64,000 nucleotides of DNA from Pseudomarimonas arenosa (GCF_014841215.1 NZ_JACYTR010000001.1:124001-188000); one strand, 5' to 3'. Positions 46,301 through 54,317 are shown, numbered from the stretch's first letter. Translations and numbers: made by a program. Notes: generated by a model not told the origin, from the sequence alone.

Positions 46301-46831
46301 TTGTGCTTGCTCGACCTTGACGCCGGCCAACAGCAGCCTGAGCTGGATTTTCGCCTGACCCTGAGCCGTCTGTCTCTAGGTCGACTGCGCGAGGTCTGCG
46401 AGCGCTACGGCGACACGCGCATGCTGCCGCTGCACTGGCGTGATGAACAACTGCGAGGGCTCCTGGTTGGCAAGATCGACCTGGTATTCCTGCACGAGGA
46501 TGCGCTGCACGTGCTGGATTACAAAAGCAACTTCCTCGGTCTGTCCCTGCGCGACTATGCCGCACCGGCGCTGCAGCGGGCCATGGATCACAGCGCCTAT
46601 CGCTTTCAGGCCCTGCTCTACAGCGTCGCTGTGCACCGTTATCTGCGCCAACGCCGCCCCGACTATGAACCTCAGCGTCACCTCGGCGAAGCCTGCTACC
46701 TGTTCCTGCGCGCCGTTGGGCTATCGCCGGCAGATCCCGAGCTTGGCCTGTGGCGGCATCGCTTCGATCAGCGCCTGATCGATGCCGTCGATGCAGTCCT
46801 GGCCGATCAGGACGAGGCCGACGCCGCATGA
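43313..46831 (+). CDS. recB: RecBCD exonuclease subunit beta (RecB), helicase-nuclease
   Basis: RecB is the 3'-5' helicase and the only nuclease of RecBCD. The 1172-residue protein begins with Walker A LIEASAGTGKTWTISALYLRLLL. It has motif II AMVDEFQDTDAKQYAI, motif III MIGDPKQAIYGFRGGDLLTY, and motif V/VI VKLMTLHASKGLEFDFVILP and RLRVLYVALTRAVYRC. The C-terminal nuclease domain is complete: GLLVGKIDLVFLHEDALHVLDYKSN (about 1050-1074) holds the catalytic Asp-Asp-Lys. QFGNALHGMLE is the preceding conserved His block. ATGA overlaps link it to recC upstream and recD downstream. Confidence 0.97.
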   Translation: MSAWHTIELHGRSLIEASAGTGKTWTISALYLRLLLQTDYRPQQILVATFSEAAADELRERIRSVIEDAVEQLRPGGRPSPGSALLTLLGGDESAAATEYTRLRLQLAAQELDLAPIGTLHSLCKRILSEHALDTGSPINWTQLLDERALHEDVCLDLWRGLIHGQLCQPLQRRQLIADGLRRLQQALRLLTQLDSEPMIPSDDKLAECQILSETRWAQPLRQLADIDGVFARPNSAIRGELRDLADLLQSDDGLPKNAASGFPNLSTGRLDAEPLSKQLRANAQSLLQRDPAFQFALRAVAVLQHAALSLRGSALATLLPHYRQRRAAALQRSEGFTYQLLIDRVQQALRPSAGEAGLADTLYQRWPVAMVDEFQDTDAKQYAILDRLYRNETGQSRGTLIMIGDPKQAIYGFRGGDLLTYYAAADSAQQQLSLTVNHRASAAYVTALNSLYQAAGDGFAMSALRYQPVSASPRRADRPYEQHGSPLLSPLKLHVLDADKMPNTLAERNAWALASAAEQIATLLNDPAQTVAGKPLHAGQFAVLLPTNEQVAAMREHLRRRGVPCAGAGRSDVFATAWAEAIQLLLWAWLHPGDGGALRASLMSPLFGLQFADLLALEQQPDALAQHAEQFAAQARSWQRNGVLSALIPLIEQQAARLLDQPERGERALTDLRHLGELLAEAESEGRHGEALWRWLSDQRDALDEEPGEERQLRVESDRQRVKLMTLHASKGLEFDFVILPLLFSQTGRAVDLPRVFDQGSAELRIDLGSDHYTRSCAEAAAENQRERLRVLYVALTRAVYRCDLWLLEPTQDQSKRSPGDPQRAAVDRLLEPLLSQKPWPTLSGIEWCPASPTPGMTGLLDRSEATPIEARPREPLPTPRALRRQVSFSSLAHAGPGETRRAEDEPELDDAAAGEAEPNATLLSWASLRGSQFGNALHGMLENRRLDQAFSQQAELICDQLRAFGLAHVAQTPQWVERIGQRLDRILNTPIRPGLCLLDLDAGQQQPELDFRLTLSRLSLGRLREVCERYGDTRMLPLHWRDEQLRGLLVGKIDLVFLHEDALHVLDYKSNFLGLSLRDYAAPALQRAMDHSAYRFQALLYSVAVHRYLRQRRPDYEPQRHLGEACYLFLRAVGLSPADPELGLWRHRFDQRLIDAVDAVLADQDEADAA

Positions 46832-48552
46832 GCCGTTTCGACTTTGCCGCACTGAACCGCCTGCCGGCCGATCTCAGCGATCCTTTTGAACAGGCCGTTT
46901 GGCGCTGGACCCTGGCCCACGGCGGCGATGCTCTGCTGGCCGAGCGGGTCGCGCGCACCGCACGAGCAGAAGCAGCAGGCGACAGCTGTCTGGCTCTCAC
47001 AGGCGCACAGGCCTCGCGTCATGGCGGGACCGCCCTGGATAGCCAACAGCTGCAGCAACTACGGCGCAGTTCGCTGATCAGCGATGGTGGCCACATCGCG
47101 CCACTGGTCATCGACGCCCGCCAGCGGCTGTATTTCTGGCGCAATTGGCGACATGAGCAGCGCATCAGCGAGCAGATCGTGCAGGCGCTGAGCACAGCCG
47201 CTGATCAAGCCGCTAGCGAGTCGCTGGAGGCAGCGCTGCAGCAGGCCTTTGCTGACAGCGACCCGGCGCTCGACTCGCTGCAGCGCAAGGCAGTGCGACA
47301 GGCATTGTCGCGTCGACTGCTGATCCTCACCGGCGGGCCCGGCACCGGCAAGACGCGCACGGTCGGCCGGCTGATCGAGGCCGCGCGGCGGCTGCACGGC
47401 GAGACACTGCAGATCCACGTCGCTGCCCCCACCGGCAAGGCCGCGCAGCGCTTGAACATGCTGTTCGATCGCGATGCCAACAACGTCACTGCGGCACAGA
47501 CGGTACATCGTCTGCTCGGGTTTGATCCCGACACCCAGCGTTTTCGCCATGGCCGCGAGCTGCCGCTGAAGACCGATCTGCTGATCGTCGATGAAGTATC
47601 GATGCTGGACCTCGGCACCTTGCGAACCCTACTGGAAGCCGTGCCACCCAGCACCCACCTGGTATTGATGGGTGATGCTGAGCAGCTGCAGTCGGTCACT
47701 ACCGGCTCGGTCCTGGACGATATCGTGCAGGCACTCGAAGGTATTCCGGACTCTCCGGTGGTGCGCCTGCAGCACGGTTTTCGCAGCGAGCACGGCCTGT
47801 TGCCGGTATTCATCGCCGCGCAGCAGGGCGATGCCAAAGCCCTGACCCGCGGCGCCGATGATCTGTTCGCGCCGATCAGCCTGCGCAGTTGCGCTGATCT
47901 CACGCAACGCGATCAGCGCCTGCACGACTGGGCACTACAGCTGATCGATCAGCTAAGCGGCGCCGTCACCGGACAAGGTGAGCAGGACGCGGCGCGCTTG
48001 CTGCAAGCCTGGCAACAACAACAGCTGCTATGCGTGCTCAACGAAGGCCCCTTTGGTGCCAGTGAAGCGGCCTTGCGGATCGAAGCGCGGCTGCGCGAAG
48101 CCTGGCGTGTGCTACCGGGCACGGCCAGCTTTGCCGGCCAGGCGATCATGGTTCGACGCAACGACTATGCGCGAGGCCTGTTCAACGGCGATCTTGGCGT
48201 GCTGCTGCCTGATACCAGCAGCCGTCTGCGTGCCTGGTTCGCCGACCCGATGAGCAGTCGACTGCGCAGCTTCGCCACCGGCGATCTACCCGAGCACGCA
48301 TCGGCCTGTGCGCTGACCGTACACAAGAGTCAGGGCTCGGAGTTCCCCCGTGTCGCCCTGCTGTTGCCGCCCGATGCTGAATCGCGAGTGCTTAGCCGGC
48401 AGCTGGTCTATACCGCGCTGACCCGCGCCCGCCAGCGCGTCGAAATCTGGGGCGACGAGGCAGTGTTGGGAGCCGCTCTGGCCAGGCGCAGCAGCCGGCT
48501 CGGCGGCCTGCGCGACCTGCTGGTTCAGCGCTGCGCAGCACTCCGCGGCTGA
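46828..48552 (+). CDS. recD: RecBCD exonuclease subunit alpha (RecD), 5'-3' helicase
   Basis: RecD is the second motor of RecBCD. The 574-residue protein shows Walker A LILTGGPGTGKTRTVGRLIEAARR near residue 168, VAAPTGKAAQRL, Walker B DLLIVDEVSMLD and LMGDAEQLQSVTTGSVLDDI. C-terminal motifs are ALTVHKSQGSEFPRVALLLP and VYTALTRARQRVEIWG. The ATG at 46828 overlaps the recB stop by four bases. A frame from 46750 extends into recB and is not used. Confidence 0.96.
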   Translation: MSRFDFAALNRLPADLSDPFEQAVWRWTLAHGGDALLAERVARTARAEAAGDSCLALTGAQASRHGGTALDSQQLQQLRRSSLISDGGHIAPLVIDARQRLYFWRNWRHEQRISEQIVQALSTAADQAASESLEAALQQAFADSDPALDSLQRKAVRQALSRRLLILTGGPGTGKTRTVGRLIEAARRLHGETLQIHVAAPTGKAAQRLNMLFDRDANNVTAAQTVHRLLGFDPDTQRFRHGRELPLKTDLLIVDEVSMLDLGTLRTLLEAVPPSTHLVLMGDAEQLQSVTTGSVLDDIVQALEGIPDSPVVRLQHGFRSEHGLLPVFIAAQQGDAKALTRGADDLFAPISLRSCADLTQRDQRLHDWALQLIDQLSGAVTGQGEQDAARLLQAWQQQQLLCVLNEGPFGASEAALRIEARLREAWRVLPGTASFAGQAIMVRRNDYARGLFNGDLGVLLPDTSSRLRAWFADPMSSRLRSFATGDLPEHASACALTVHKSQGSEFPRVALLLPPDAESRVLSRQLVYTALTRARQRVEIWGDEAVLGAALARRSSRLGGLRDLLVQRCAALRG

Positions 48553-48590
48553 ACCAGCGCTACACTGCGACTTTGCCAGCGGAAAGCGCC

Positions 48591-49220
48591 ATGCAGATCA
48601 CCTGGTATTTCGACGTCATCAGTCCTTTCGCCTGGCTGCAATGGCCGGCCATCAAGCAGCTCTGCAGCGAACGGCAGGTCAGCCTGCGACCGATCCTGCT
48701 CGCCGGCCTGCTCGATCGCCACGGTCACAAGGGGCCAGCCGAGATTCCGGGCAAGCGCCTGTTTACCTATCGCCATGCCGTGTGGCGAGCACAACAACAG
48801 GGTCGAACACTGCGCTTTCCACCCAGCCACCCGTTCAATCCGATCCCGGCCCTGCGCCTGTGCATCGCCGCCGGCTCGACGGTGTCGGCCGTCGATCAGG
48901 TACTCAGCTGGATCTGGGACAAAGGCTGCGCTGCCGACAGCGCGGAGGCCTTGCAGCCACTGGCCCGCTCAATGGGCATCCATGACGCGGTGGTCGCCAT
49001 CGGCCAATCGCAGGTCAAGCTCGACCTGAAGAACAATTTTGAGCGTGCGCTCGCCGCCGGTGTGTTCGGCGTGCCGACTCTGGAAATCGGCAAGGAACTG
49101 TTCTGGGGCGAAGACGCCACTGAACTGGCCCTGGCTTATCTGGCCCAGCCCGACCTGTTCCAGCGATCCCCATTCAAAGAGCTGGAAGCCATGCCGGTTG
49201 GCATCCAGCGCTCGGTGTAG
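48591..49220 (+). CDS. DsbA-fold oxidoreductase, 2-hydroxychromene-2-carboxylate isomerase family
   Basis: The 209-residue product (ATG 48591) starts ITWYFDVISPFAWLQWPAI, where a serine replaces the CxxC of thioredoxins as in kappa-class GST/HCCA isomerases. Other blocks are AEIPGKRLFTYRHAVWRAQQQG, SHPFNPIPALRLCIA and AAGVFGVPTLEIGKELFWGEDATEL (the cis-Pro VPT). HCCA isomerases rearrange a glutathione adduct in naphthalene breakdown, but most relatives have unknown substrates. No naphthalene genes lie nearby. It follows recD after 38 bases and is followed by a hairpin terminator. Confidence 0.88.
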   Translation: MQITWYFDVISPFAWLQWPAIKQLCSERQVSLRPILLAGLLDRHGHKGPAEIPGKRLFTYRHAVWRAQQQGRTLRFPPSHPFNPIPALRLCIAAGSTVSAVDQVLSWIWDKGCAADSAEALQPLARSMGIHDAVVAIGQSQVKLDLKNNFERALAAGVFGVPTLEIGKELFWGEDATELALAYLAQPDLFQRSPFKELEAMPVGIQRSV

Positions 49221-49235
49221 GCACCCTGACAGGCT

Positions 49236-49265
49236 GCTGAAACCTCCATCCTGGAGGTTTTCAGC
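49236..49265 (+). terminator. Terminator hairpin after the HCCA-isomerase-like gene
   Basis: The stem aacctcca / tggaggtt with a three-base loop is followed by ttttc on the plus strand. Outer bases gctga / tcagc extend the stem with one bulge. The preceding caggctgctga is a copy of the dispersed hairpin arm. Confidence 0.7.
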
Positions 49266-49270
49266 GCAAC

Positions 49271-49431
49271 CCTTCGACAAGCTCAGGGACCGCCCTTCGA
49301 CAAGCTCAGGGACCGCCCTTCGACAAGCTCAGGGACCGCCCTTCGACAAGCTCAGGGACCGCCCTTCGACAAGCTCAGGGACCGCCGTTCGGCAAGCTCA
49401 GGGACCGCCGTTCGGCAGGCTCACGGCAAGC
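49271..49431. repeat. Tandem array of seven 23-bp repeats (CCTTCGACAAGCTCAGG family)
   Basis: Seven head-to-tail 23-bp units start at 49271, 49294, 49317, 49340, 49363, 49386 and 49409. Five are essentially identical (core CCTTCGACAAGCTCAGG, then gaccgc); the last two carry ccgttcgg and the final one is diverged. The core word is a common dispersed element in many bacterial genomes. A diverged inverse form (gctgagccggtcgaagc) lies near 19085. There are no spacers, so this is not CRISPR. A translated frame across it is an artefact of the period. Confidence 0.93.
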
Positions 49432-49516
49432 CGGTCGCGGCAAGGCCGCGCCACCCATGCCGGAAATCAACCACTTACGTGTTCGATTTCCGCGCGCCGT
49501 CCGTGGCGCGCAAAAT

Positions 49517-49546
49517 CAGGCTGCTGAACCGAGTCTCAGCAGCCTG
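49517..49546. repeat. Perfect hairpin of the CAGGCTGCTGA family
   Basis: The arms caggctgctga (49517-49527) and tcagcagcctg (49536-49546) are exact inverse repeats around an 8-nt loop accgagtc. It matches the element at 13044-13073 including the loop end. It sits 33 bases before the CopL-like start codon, so it lies in that gene's leader or promoter region. Confidence 0.8.
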
Positions 49547-49578
49547 CCAAGCAGCCGGTCGCGATACACTCGGCTGCG

Positions 49579-49917
49579 ATGATCAAGCGCCTGCTCCACT
49601 GCCTGCTCTGCTTCAGCCTGCTGCTCGGCGGCCCGCTGCCAGCGGCCGCAAGCGTGGATCAGGCATCCTCCCTCGACCCGAGCATGTCGCATCACCAAGC
49701 CGATGCGCATGACTGTTGTGCACCCGAGCAGAATGACGGTCAAACCCCTCGCTGTGGCGACACCGACTGCCAATGCGCCTGCGTCCTGGTTCCGGGGCTA
49801 CCTTCGCTGATCGAGTTGTCGGCCCGGCGAGCACCGAGCATCCTGTTCCTGCCAACGGCCTACGGCTCGCCGCCGCTCCGGCCTCACACGCCGCCACTTC
49901 GGCCACCCGCAACGTAG
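49579..49917 (+). CDS. Small secreted Cys/His-rich protein, CopL-like
   Basis: The 112-residue product has a signal peptide (LLHCLLCFSLLLGGPLPAAAS). A metal-binding centre follows: MSHHQADAHDCCAPEQ and CGDTDCQCACV carry four His and six Cys in under 40 residues. The size, layout and place upstream of copper genes recall CopL of Xanthomonas, needed for copper-induced expression of copAB. The C-terminus (proline-rich LRPHTPPLRPPAT) is unlike that family. It is probably a periplasmic copper binder or sensor for the two genes that follow. Confidence 0.65.
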   Translation: MIKRLLHCLLCFSLLLGGPLPAAASVDQASSLDPSMSHHQADAHDCCAPEQNDGQTPRCGDTDCQCACVLVPGLPSLIELSARRAPSILFLPTAYGSPPLRPHTPPLRPPAT

Positions 49918-50032
49918 CGTGGGCTTGCGACCCACCGCTTTGTAGCACGCCACCGCACCAGGCGATGAGCCAGCGCTCATCCTTGTGCAGCATCTGCGTG
50001 GATTCCACGCGCACACCTCAAGCGGAGCCCCC

Positions 50033-51571
50033 ATGTTCCCTCGACTTTCGCGCCTGTCGCTGCTGGCCCTCGCCGCGCTGGGCAGCGGCTGCGCCAGCCT
50101 GCCGCCCGAGCGCGGCACCGACCTGCCCACCGAATGGATCACTCAGCGCGGCCTGCCCGCGCCCAGCTGGCCTAGCGATGATGGCACCGTCCCTGAACCT
50201 GCCGTTTCATCGAGCATAGAGACGATCGACCTCGATCTGGCGCTCGACTGGGCCTTTGTTCATCACCCGGCCGTGGCTGAAACCTATGCCAGGCTCGGCA
50301 TCAGCCGCGCCGAACTGGATGAGGCGCGACGCCTGGCCAATCCGCGCTTCGACTTCGCCCGCCTGTCGGCGTCAGAAGGCGAGGCCCAGATTACCCGCGG
50401 CCTTTCGTTCGGACTCAGCGACTGGCTGATGCAGCCGCTGCGCAAGCGCTTTGCCGAGGGCGAACTGAAACGCGAACAGTTGCACGCCGCGCAAGCGCTG
50501 TGGGCACTGGCCGGTGAGGTGGAAGCGGCCTGGATCGAAGCCGTCGCCGCCCAGCAGGTGGCGCAGATGCGCGCCCTGGTGCTGGAAGCGGCCTCGGCCT
50601 CGGCCGAGTTCGCCGAGCGCCTGTTTGCCGCCGGCAATCTCGCGCCACTGCAGCTAGAGCAAGAACGTGCCGAGGCGATCAGCGCTGGCATCGGAGCGGC
50701 CGAGGCCGACACCGAGGCACTGACGGCGCGCCATCGACTGGCCCTGCTGACCGGTCTGCCCTTCGATGACAGCTGGCAGCTGCCCGAGCAGCTACCTGCA
50801 CCACTCAGTGATCTGCCGACGGCCGGGGAATTGGTGGAACGCCTGGTTCAAGAAAGACTGGACCTGCTCGCCGCCAAGGAGGAGGTGCGCCTGCGGGAAG
50901 ACGCCCTGGGTGTAACTCGACGTTGGCGCTGGCTGGGCGAGCTGGAGTTCGAATACGAGTGGGAAAGCGAAGCCGACGGCGCTGGCCTGCGTGGCCCGGG
51001 GCTCAGCCTCGAGCTGCCGCTGTTCAGCCAGGGCCAACCGGCGATTACCCGAGCCAAGGCCGAACTGCTGATCGCCAAGACCGAGCTGAACAAGGCGATT
51101 CGCCAGGGCGAGCGAGAAGTGCGAACCGCGCTGGCGGCGATGCAGCTTCAGCAGCGCATCGTCCAGCGTTACCGCGAAGCCCTGCTGCCGGCGCGCGAGG
51201 CTATCGTGCGACGCACCCAGGAGGAAGTGAACTTCATGCTGGTCGGCGTGTTTGAGCTCTTGGCTGCCAAGCGGGAGCAGTTCGACGCCTATCAGGCCTA
51301 TCTGCAGGCCATCCGCGATTACTGGCTGGCACGCGGCGAACTGACCCAGGCAGTGGGCGCACGCTGGGCCGATGAAGGGGAACACGAACCGGTGCTGGGC
51401 ATCGACAGTGTGCTGCCGCCGCCTTCGGAGGGCGGGCATCAGGGGCATCAGGGGCATCAGGGGCAGCAAGGCCACACCGAACACTCCACACAGCGGTCAA
51501 GCGAGCAAGCAGACCACTCGCAGCACAATCCTGCCCACCACGGCCATGAGCATCACGGAGAGACGCAATGA
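50033..51571 (+). CDS. TolC-family outer-membrane lipoprotein with His-rich C-terminal tail
   Basis: The ATG at 50033 has GGAG six bases upstream and gives 512 residues. It has a lipoprotein signal (LSLLALAALGSGC). Two TolC-type repeats contain long coiled-coil helices (e.g. LEAASASAEFAERLFAAGNLAPLQLEQERAEA and AKAELLIAKTELNKAIRQGEREVRTALAAMQLQQRIV). The last 45 residues are dominated by His, Gln and Gly (GHQGHQGHQGQQGH ... HHGHEHHGETQ), a likely metal-binding tail. Canonical partners (RND pump, adaptor) are absent from the window. Its stop overlaps the oxidase start, so the two proteins are made together, suggesting a copper-handling role in the envelope. Confidence 0.85.
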   Translation: MFPRLSRLSLLALAALGSGCASLPPERGTDLPTEWITQRGLPAPSWPSDDGTVPEPAVSSSIETIDLDLALDWAFVHHPAVAETYARLGISRAELDEARRLANPRFDFARLSASEGEAQITRGLSFGLSDWLMQPLRKRFAEGELKREQLHAAQALWALAGEVEAAWIEAVAAQQVAQMRALVLEAASASAEFAERLFAAGNLAPLQLEQERAEAISAGIGAAEADTEALTARHRLALLTGLPFDDSWQLPEQLPAPLSDLPTAGELVERLVQERLDLLAAKEEVRLREDALGVTRRWRWLGELEFEYEWESEADGAGLRGPGLSLELPLFSQGQPAITRAKAELLIAKTELNKAIRQGEREVRTALAAMQLQQRIVQRYREALLPAREAIVRRTQEEVNFMLVGVFELLAAKREQFDAYQAYLQAIRDYWLARGELTQAVGARWADEGEHEPVLGIDSVLPPPSEGGHQGHQGHQGQQGHTEHSTQRSSEQADHSQHNPAHHGHEHHGETQ

Positions 51572-52923
51572 CACTATCACGACGCAACTGGTTTCGTTGG
51601 GCCGGGCTTGGCGCGCTGGCGCCGGTCACCCTGGGGGCACGACAAGCGCTGGCCGATGTCAGGGCAACGGATCCCACGCCCAACACCGAGGGTTTCACTC
51701 CGGTGCGTACCCTCAACGGCTGGACGCTGCCGCATCGCACGGTCGATGGGGTCAAGGAGTTCCACCTGGTCGCCGAAGAGATCGAACATGAATTCGCCCC
51801 TGGTTGCCGAGCCAAGTGCTGGGGCTATAACGGATCAACCCCCGGCCCGACCATTGAGGTGGCCGAGGGGGACCGAGTACGGATCTACGTCACCAATCGC
51901 CTGCCCGAACACACCACGATCCACTGGCACGGCATCATGCTACCCAGCGGCATGGACGGCGTCGGCGGCCTGTCGCAGCCGCACATTCAGCCGGGCGAGA
52001 CCTACGTCTATGAGTTCACCCTGAAGCAACACGGCACCCACATGTATCACCCACATGCTGATGAAATGACCCAGATGGCCGTGGGCATGATGGGCATGTT
52101 CATCATTCATCCCAAGGCCGGCGAGCCCAAGCGCATCGATCGCGACTACGTCATCCTGCTGCACAACTGGGCCTTGCACCCAGGCACTTATCGCCCCGAT
52201 CCATCGGTGATGCAGGACTTTGATCTGTGGACCTTCAACAGCAAGGTGTTCCCGGCCATCGATCCCTTGGTGGCGCGCAGCGGCGAGCGCGTGCGCATCC
52301 GGGTCGGCAATCTATCGATGTGGAATCATCCGATTCATATGCACGGCCCGCAGTTCAAGGTCACCGGCGGCGACGGCGGGCGCTGGCCAGAGCAGCTCTG
52401 GCGCAGTGAAGTCACTGAGATTGTCGGCGTCGGCCAGACCCGCGATCTGGAGTTCATCGCCGAGCCCGGTGACTGGGCCTTTCACTGCCATATGTCGCAT
52501 CACACCATGAACGCGATGGGCCACGAAGTGCCGAATACGATCGGAGTGGACACTGCCGGGGTAGAAGAAAAGATTCGCCGACTGCTGCCCGATTACATGA
52601 CCATGGGCCAGAACGGCATGGCCGAGCATCAAGAGCACACCGATTCGGGCCATATGCGCGGCCCGGACAACACCCTGGCGATGATGATGGGCAAGGGCCC
52701 GTTCGGAAATCTCGAGATGGGTGGCATGTTCACCGTGATCAAGGTGCGCGACGATCTTGCCGCAGGCGACTACCGCGACCCCGGCTGGTATCCGCACCCC
52801 AAGGGTACGGTGGCCAGCTGCATCAGTCGCGATCCAGGTTTCGGCCAGCCGCATCGACGCGCGGCCCCAGAAGGACCGCCCGCCGAGCTGCGCGCCAGGC
52901 CCAAGGCGCACGGCAGCCATTGA
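51568..52923 (+). CDS. Tat-exported multicopper oxidase
   Basis: The 451-residue protein begins with a twin-arginine signal (SRRNWFRWAGLGALAPVTLGARQALA), so it is exported folded. Copper-ligand motifs are complete: IHWHGIMLPSGMDGVGG (about 118), GTHMYHPHADEM (about 157), HPIHMHGPQF (about 254) and WAFHCHMSHHTMNAMGHEVPN (about 306, with the His-Cys-His core and a distal Met). His/Met residues are enriched (MAVGMMGMFIIHP, MAEHQEHTDSGHMRG). Such periplasmic oxidases convert Cu(I) to the less toxic Cu(II). Its ATG overlaps the stop of the His-tailed TolC gene by four bases. Confidence 0.92.
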   Translation: MTLSRRNWFRWAGLGALAPVTLGARQALADVRATDPTPNTEGFTPVRTLNGWTLPHRTVDGVKEFHLVAEEIEHEFAPGCRAKCWGYNGSTPGPTIEVAEGDRVRIYVTNRLPEHTTIHWHGIMLPSGMDGVGGLSQPHIQPGETYVYEFTLKQHGTHMYHPHADEMTQMAVGMMGMFIIHPKAGEPKRIDRDYVILLHNWALHPGTYRPDPSVMQDFDLWTFNSKVFPAIDPLVARSGERVRIRVGNLSMWNHPIHMHGPQFKVTGGDGGRWPEQLWRSEVTEIVGVGQTRDLEFIAEPGDWAFHCHMSHHTMNAMGHEVPNTIGVDTAGVEEKIRRLLPDYMTMGQNGMAEHQEHTDSGHMRGPDNTLAMMMGKGPFGNLEMGGMFTVIKVRDDLAAGDYRDPGWYPHPKGTVASCISRDPGFGQPHRRAAPEGPPAELRARPKAHGSH

Positions 52924-53079
52924 CGCCGATCGGAGCCTGGACATCGATGGGCGGTCTACGAGATCGCCCGGAATGATGCGAGGATGGCAGGGCTTCGCCG
53001 GCTGCCCGGCCTGACATGCTCAACCGATGCCTTGCGCGACCATCCGTCCGCGCTTGCTTCACCCCAGGGAGATCGTAAA

Positions 53080-53565
53080 GTGAAACCTTATGCTATGTGC
53101 CTGCTGCTACTCGGCGCGACCAGCGCTACCGCGGCCGAGCGTCTGGACATGTCAGACCCGGATCAGCGGCAGTTCTGTGCCAACCTGACCCTGCTGATCG
53201 GCCAGATGGCGATGGAATCGCATGGCAAGGAGCTGCGAGCGCAGGATACCGACACCTACAAGAAGATCGTCGAGGTAGGCCCCGGCACTGAACTGGCCGA
53301 TGCCCTGGCGCGATTCTCCGACCAGATGCGCGGCCGCATGAAACCCGAACTGGTCGGGCCCTACAGCACCTACTCGCTGTGCCTCGGCATCGCCGAGGAA
53401 CTGGTCACCGGCCCGGTGGCCGACGAGATCGGCCAGGTCTGTAACTCGGCGCCAGCGGGGGAAGAGCTGACCTGCATGCGACTGTTCTTCGAGGATCTGG
53501 CACCCGCTGCAGCCTCCGAATCCGGTACCAAGGCTCAAGCGCAATCCGCAACGAGCGAAGAATAG
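53080..53565 (+). CDS. Small secreted protein of unknown function
   Basis: The GTG start at 53080 has GGGAG eight bases upstream. The 161-residue product has a signal peptide (MCLLLLGATSATAAE). The mature part is helical with four cysteines (QFCANLTL, YSLCLGIAEEL, GQVCNSAP, LTCMRLFFED), likely two disulfides. It follows the copper genes by about 150 bases on the same strand and could be regulated with them, but no metal motif is visible. I do not recognise a family. Confidence 0.7.
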   Translation: MKPYAMCLLLLGATSATAAERLDMSDPDQRQFCANLTLLIGQMAMESHGKELRAQDTDTYKKIVEVGPGTELADALARFSDQMRGRMKPELVGPYSTYSLCLGIAEELVTGPVADEIGQVCNSAPAGEELTCMRLFFEDLAPAAASESGTKAQAQSATSEE

Positions 53566-53648
53566 GCGGGCGATCGCTCGCGATCGCCGTGCACAACCGG
53601 CACAATGCCGGGCGCGCGGCGGCCGCCGCGAGATCAGGATCGTTTTGC

Positions 53649-54317
53649 ATGCTCGACTGCGTTGAACTCTCCACCGGGCCCAACCCGACCCATAGCGTCA
53701 TCTGGCTGCACGGCCTGGGCGCCGATGGTCATGACTTTGAACCGATCGTGCCCGAACTGGTGCGGCCGAACTGGCCGGCCCTGCGCTTTGTGTTCCCGCA
53801 CGCGCCGATCCGCCCGGTCACCATCAATGGCGGCATGCAGATGCGCGCCTGGTACGACATCACCAGCCTCGATTTCAATTTGCCGCGAGAAGACGCCGCT
53901 GGTGTGGAAGCCTCCTGCGCCGAGGTCGAACAACTCATCGCGCGCGAAAACGCACGCGGCATTCCCAGCTCGCGCATCCTGCTGGCCGGTTTCTCGCAAG
54001 GCGGCGCCATCACCCTCGCCCTTGGCCTGCGTCGAGCCGAAAGCCTGGCCGGCCTGATTGCGCTATCCACCTATGTGCCGATGGCCGAGCAAACCCTGGC
54101 CCAGCTCAGCGAGGCCGGCCGCGCAATGCCGATCTTCATGGCCCACGGCAGCCAGGACCCGGTCATCCCCTGCACGATCGGTGAACGCTCCGCCCAGCGG
54201 CTGCGAAACGCCGGGCTCGACCTGCAGTGGCGGCAATATCCGATGCAACATGCAGTTTGTCTGGAGGAGATTCGCGATCTGGCGCAGTGGATGGAACAGC
54301 GGGTGCTTGGAGCGTGA
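53649..54317 (+). CDS. Carboxylesterase/phospholipase-type alpha/beta hydrolase
   Basis: The 222-residue cytoplasmic enzyme has the classic small carboxylesterase pattern. HSVIWLHGLGADGHDFEPIVPEL is followed by FVFPHAPIRPVTINGGMQMRAWYDI, the nucleophile elbow LLAGFSQGGAITLAL (catalytic Ser), MAHGSQDPVIP (Asp) and QYPMQHAVCLEEI (His). It should hydrolyse short-chain esters or lysophospholipids. A GTG frame from 53589 adds 20 residues; the ATG at 53649 matches family starts. Confidence 0.93.
   Translation: MLDCVELSTGPNPTHSVIWLHGLGADGHDFEPIVPELVRPNWPALRFVFPHAPIRPVTINGGMQMRAWYDITSLDFNLPREDAAGVEASCAEVEQLIARENARGIPSSRILLAGFSQGGAITLALGLRRAESLAGLIALSTYVPMAEQTLAQLSEAGRAMPIFMAHGSQDPVIPCTIGERSAQRLRNAGLDLQWRQYPMQHAVCLEEIRDLAQWMEQRVLGA

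Noticed and set aside
49271-49431. CRISPR array
   Set aside because: Units are contiguous head to tail with no unique spacers, and no cas genes are present.
49039-49527. Reading frame through the 23-bp tandem array giving repeated DKLRDRPSTSSGT-like peptide
   Set aside because: The peptide repeats only because the DNA period is 23. The frame begins inside the HCCA-isomerase-like gene, and such peptides are known artefacts of this dispersed repeat.
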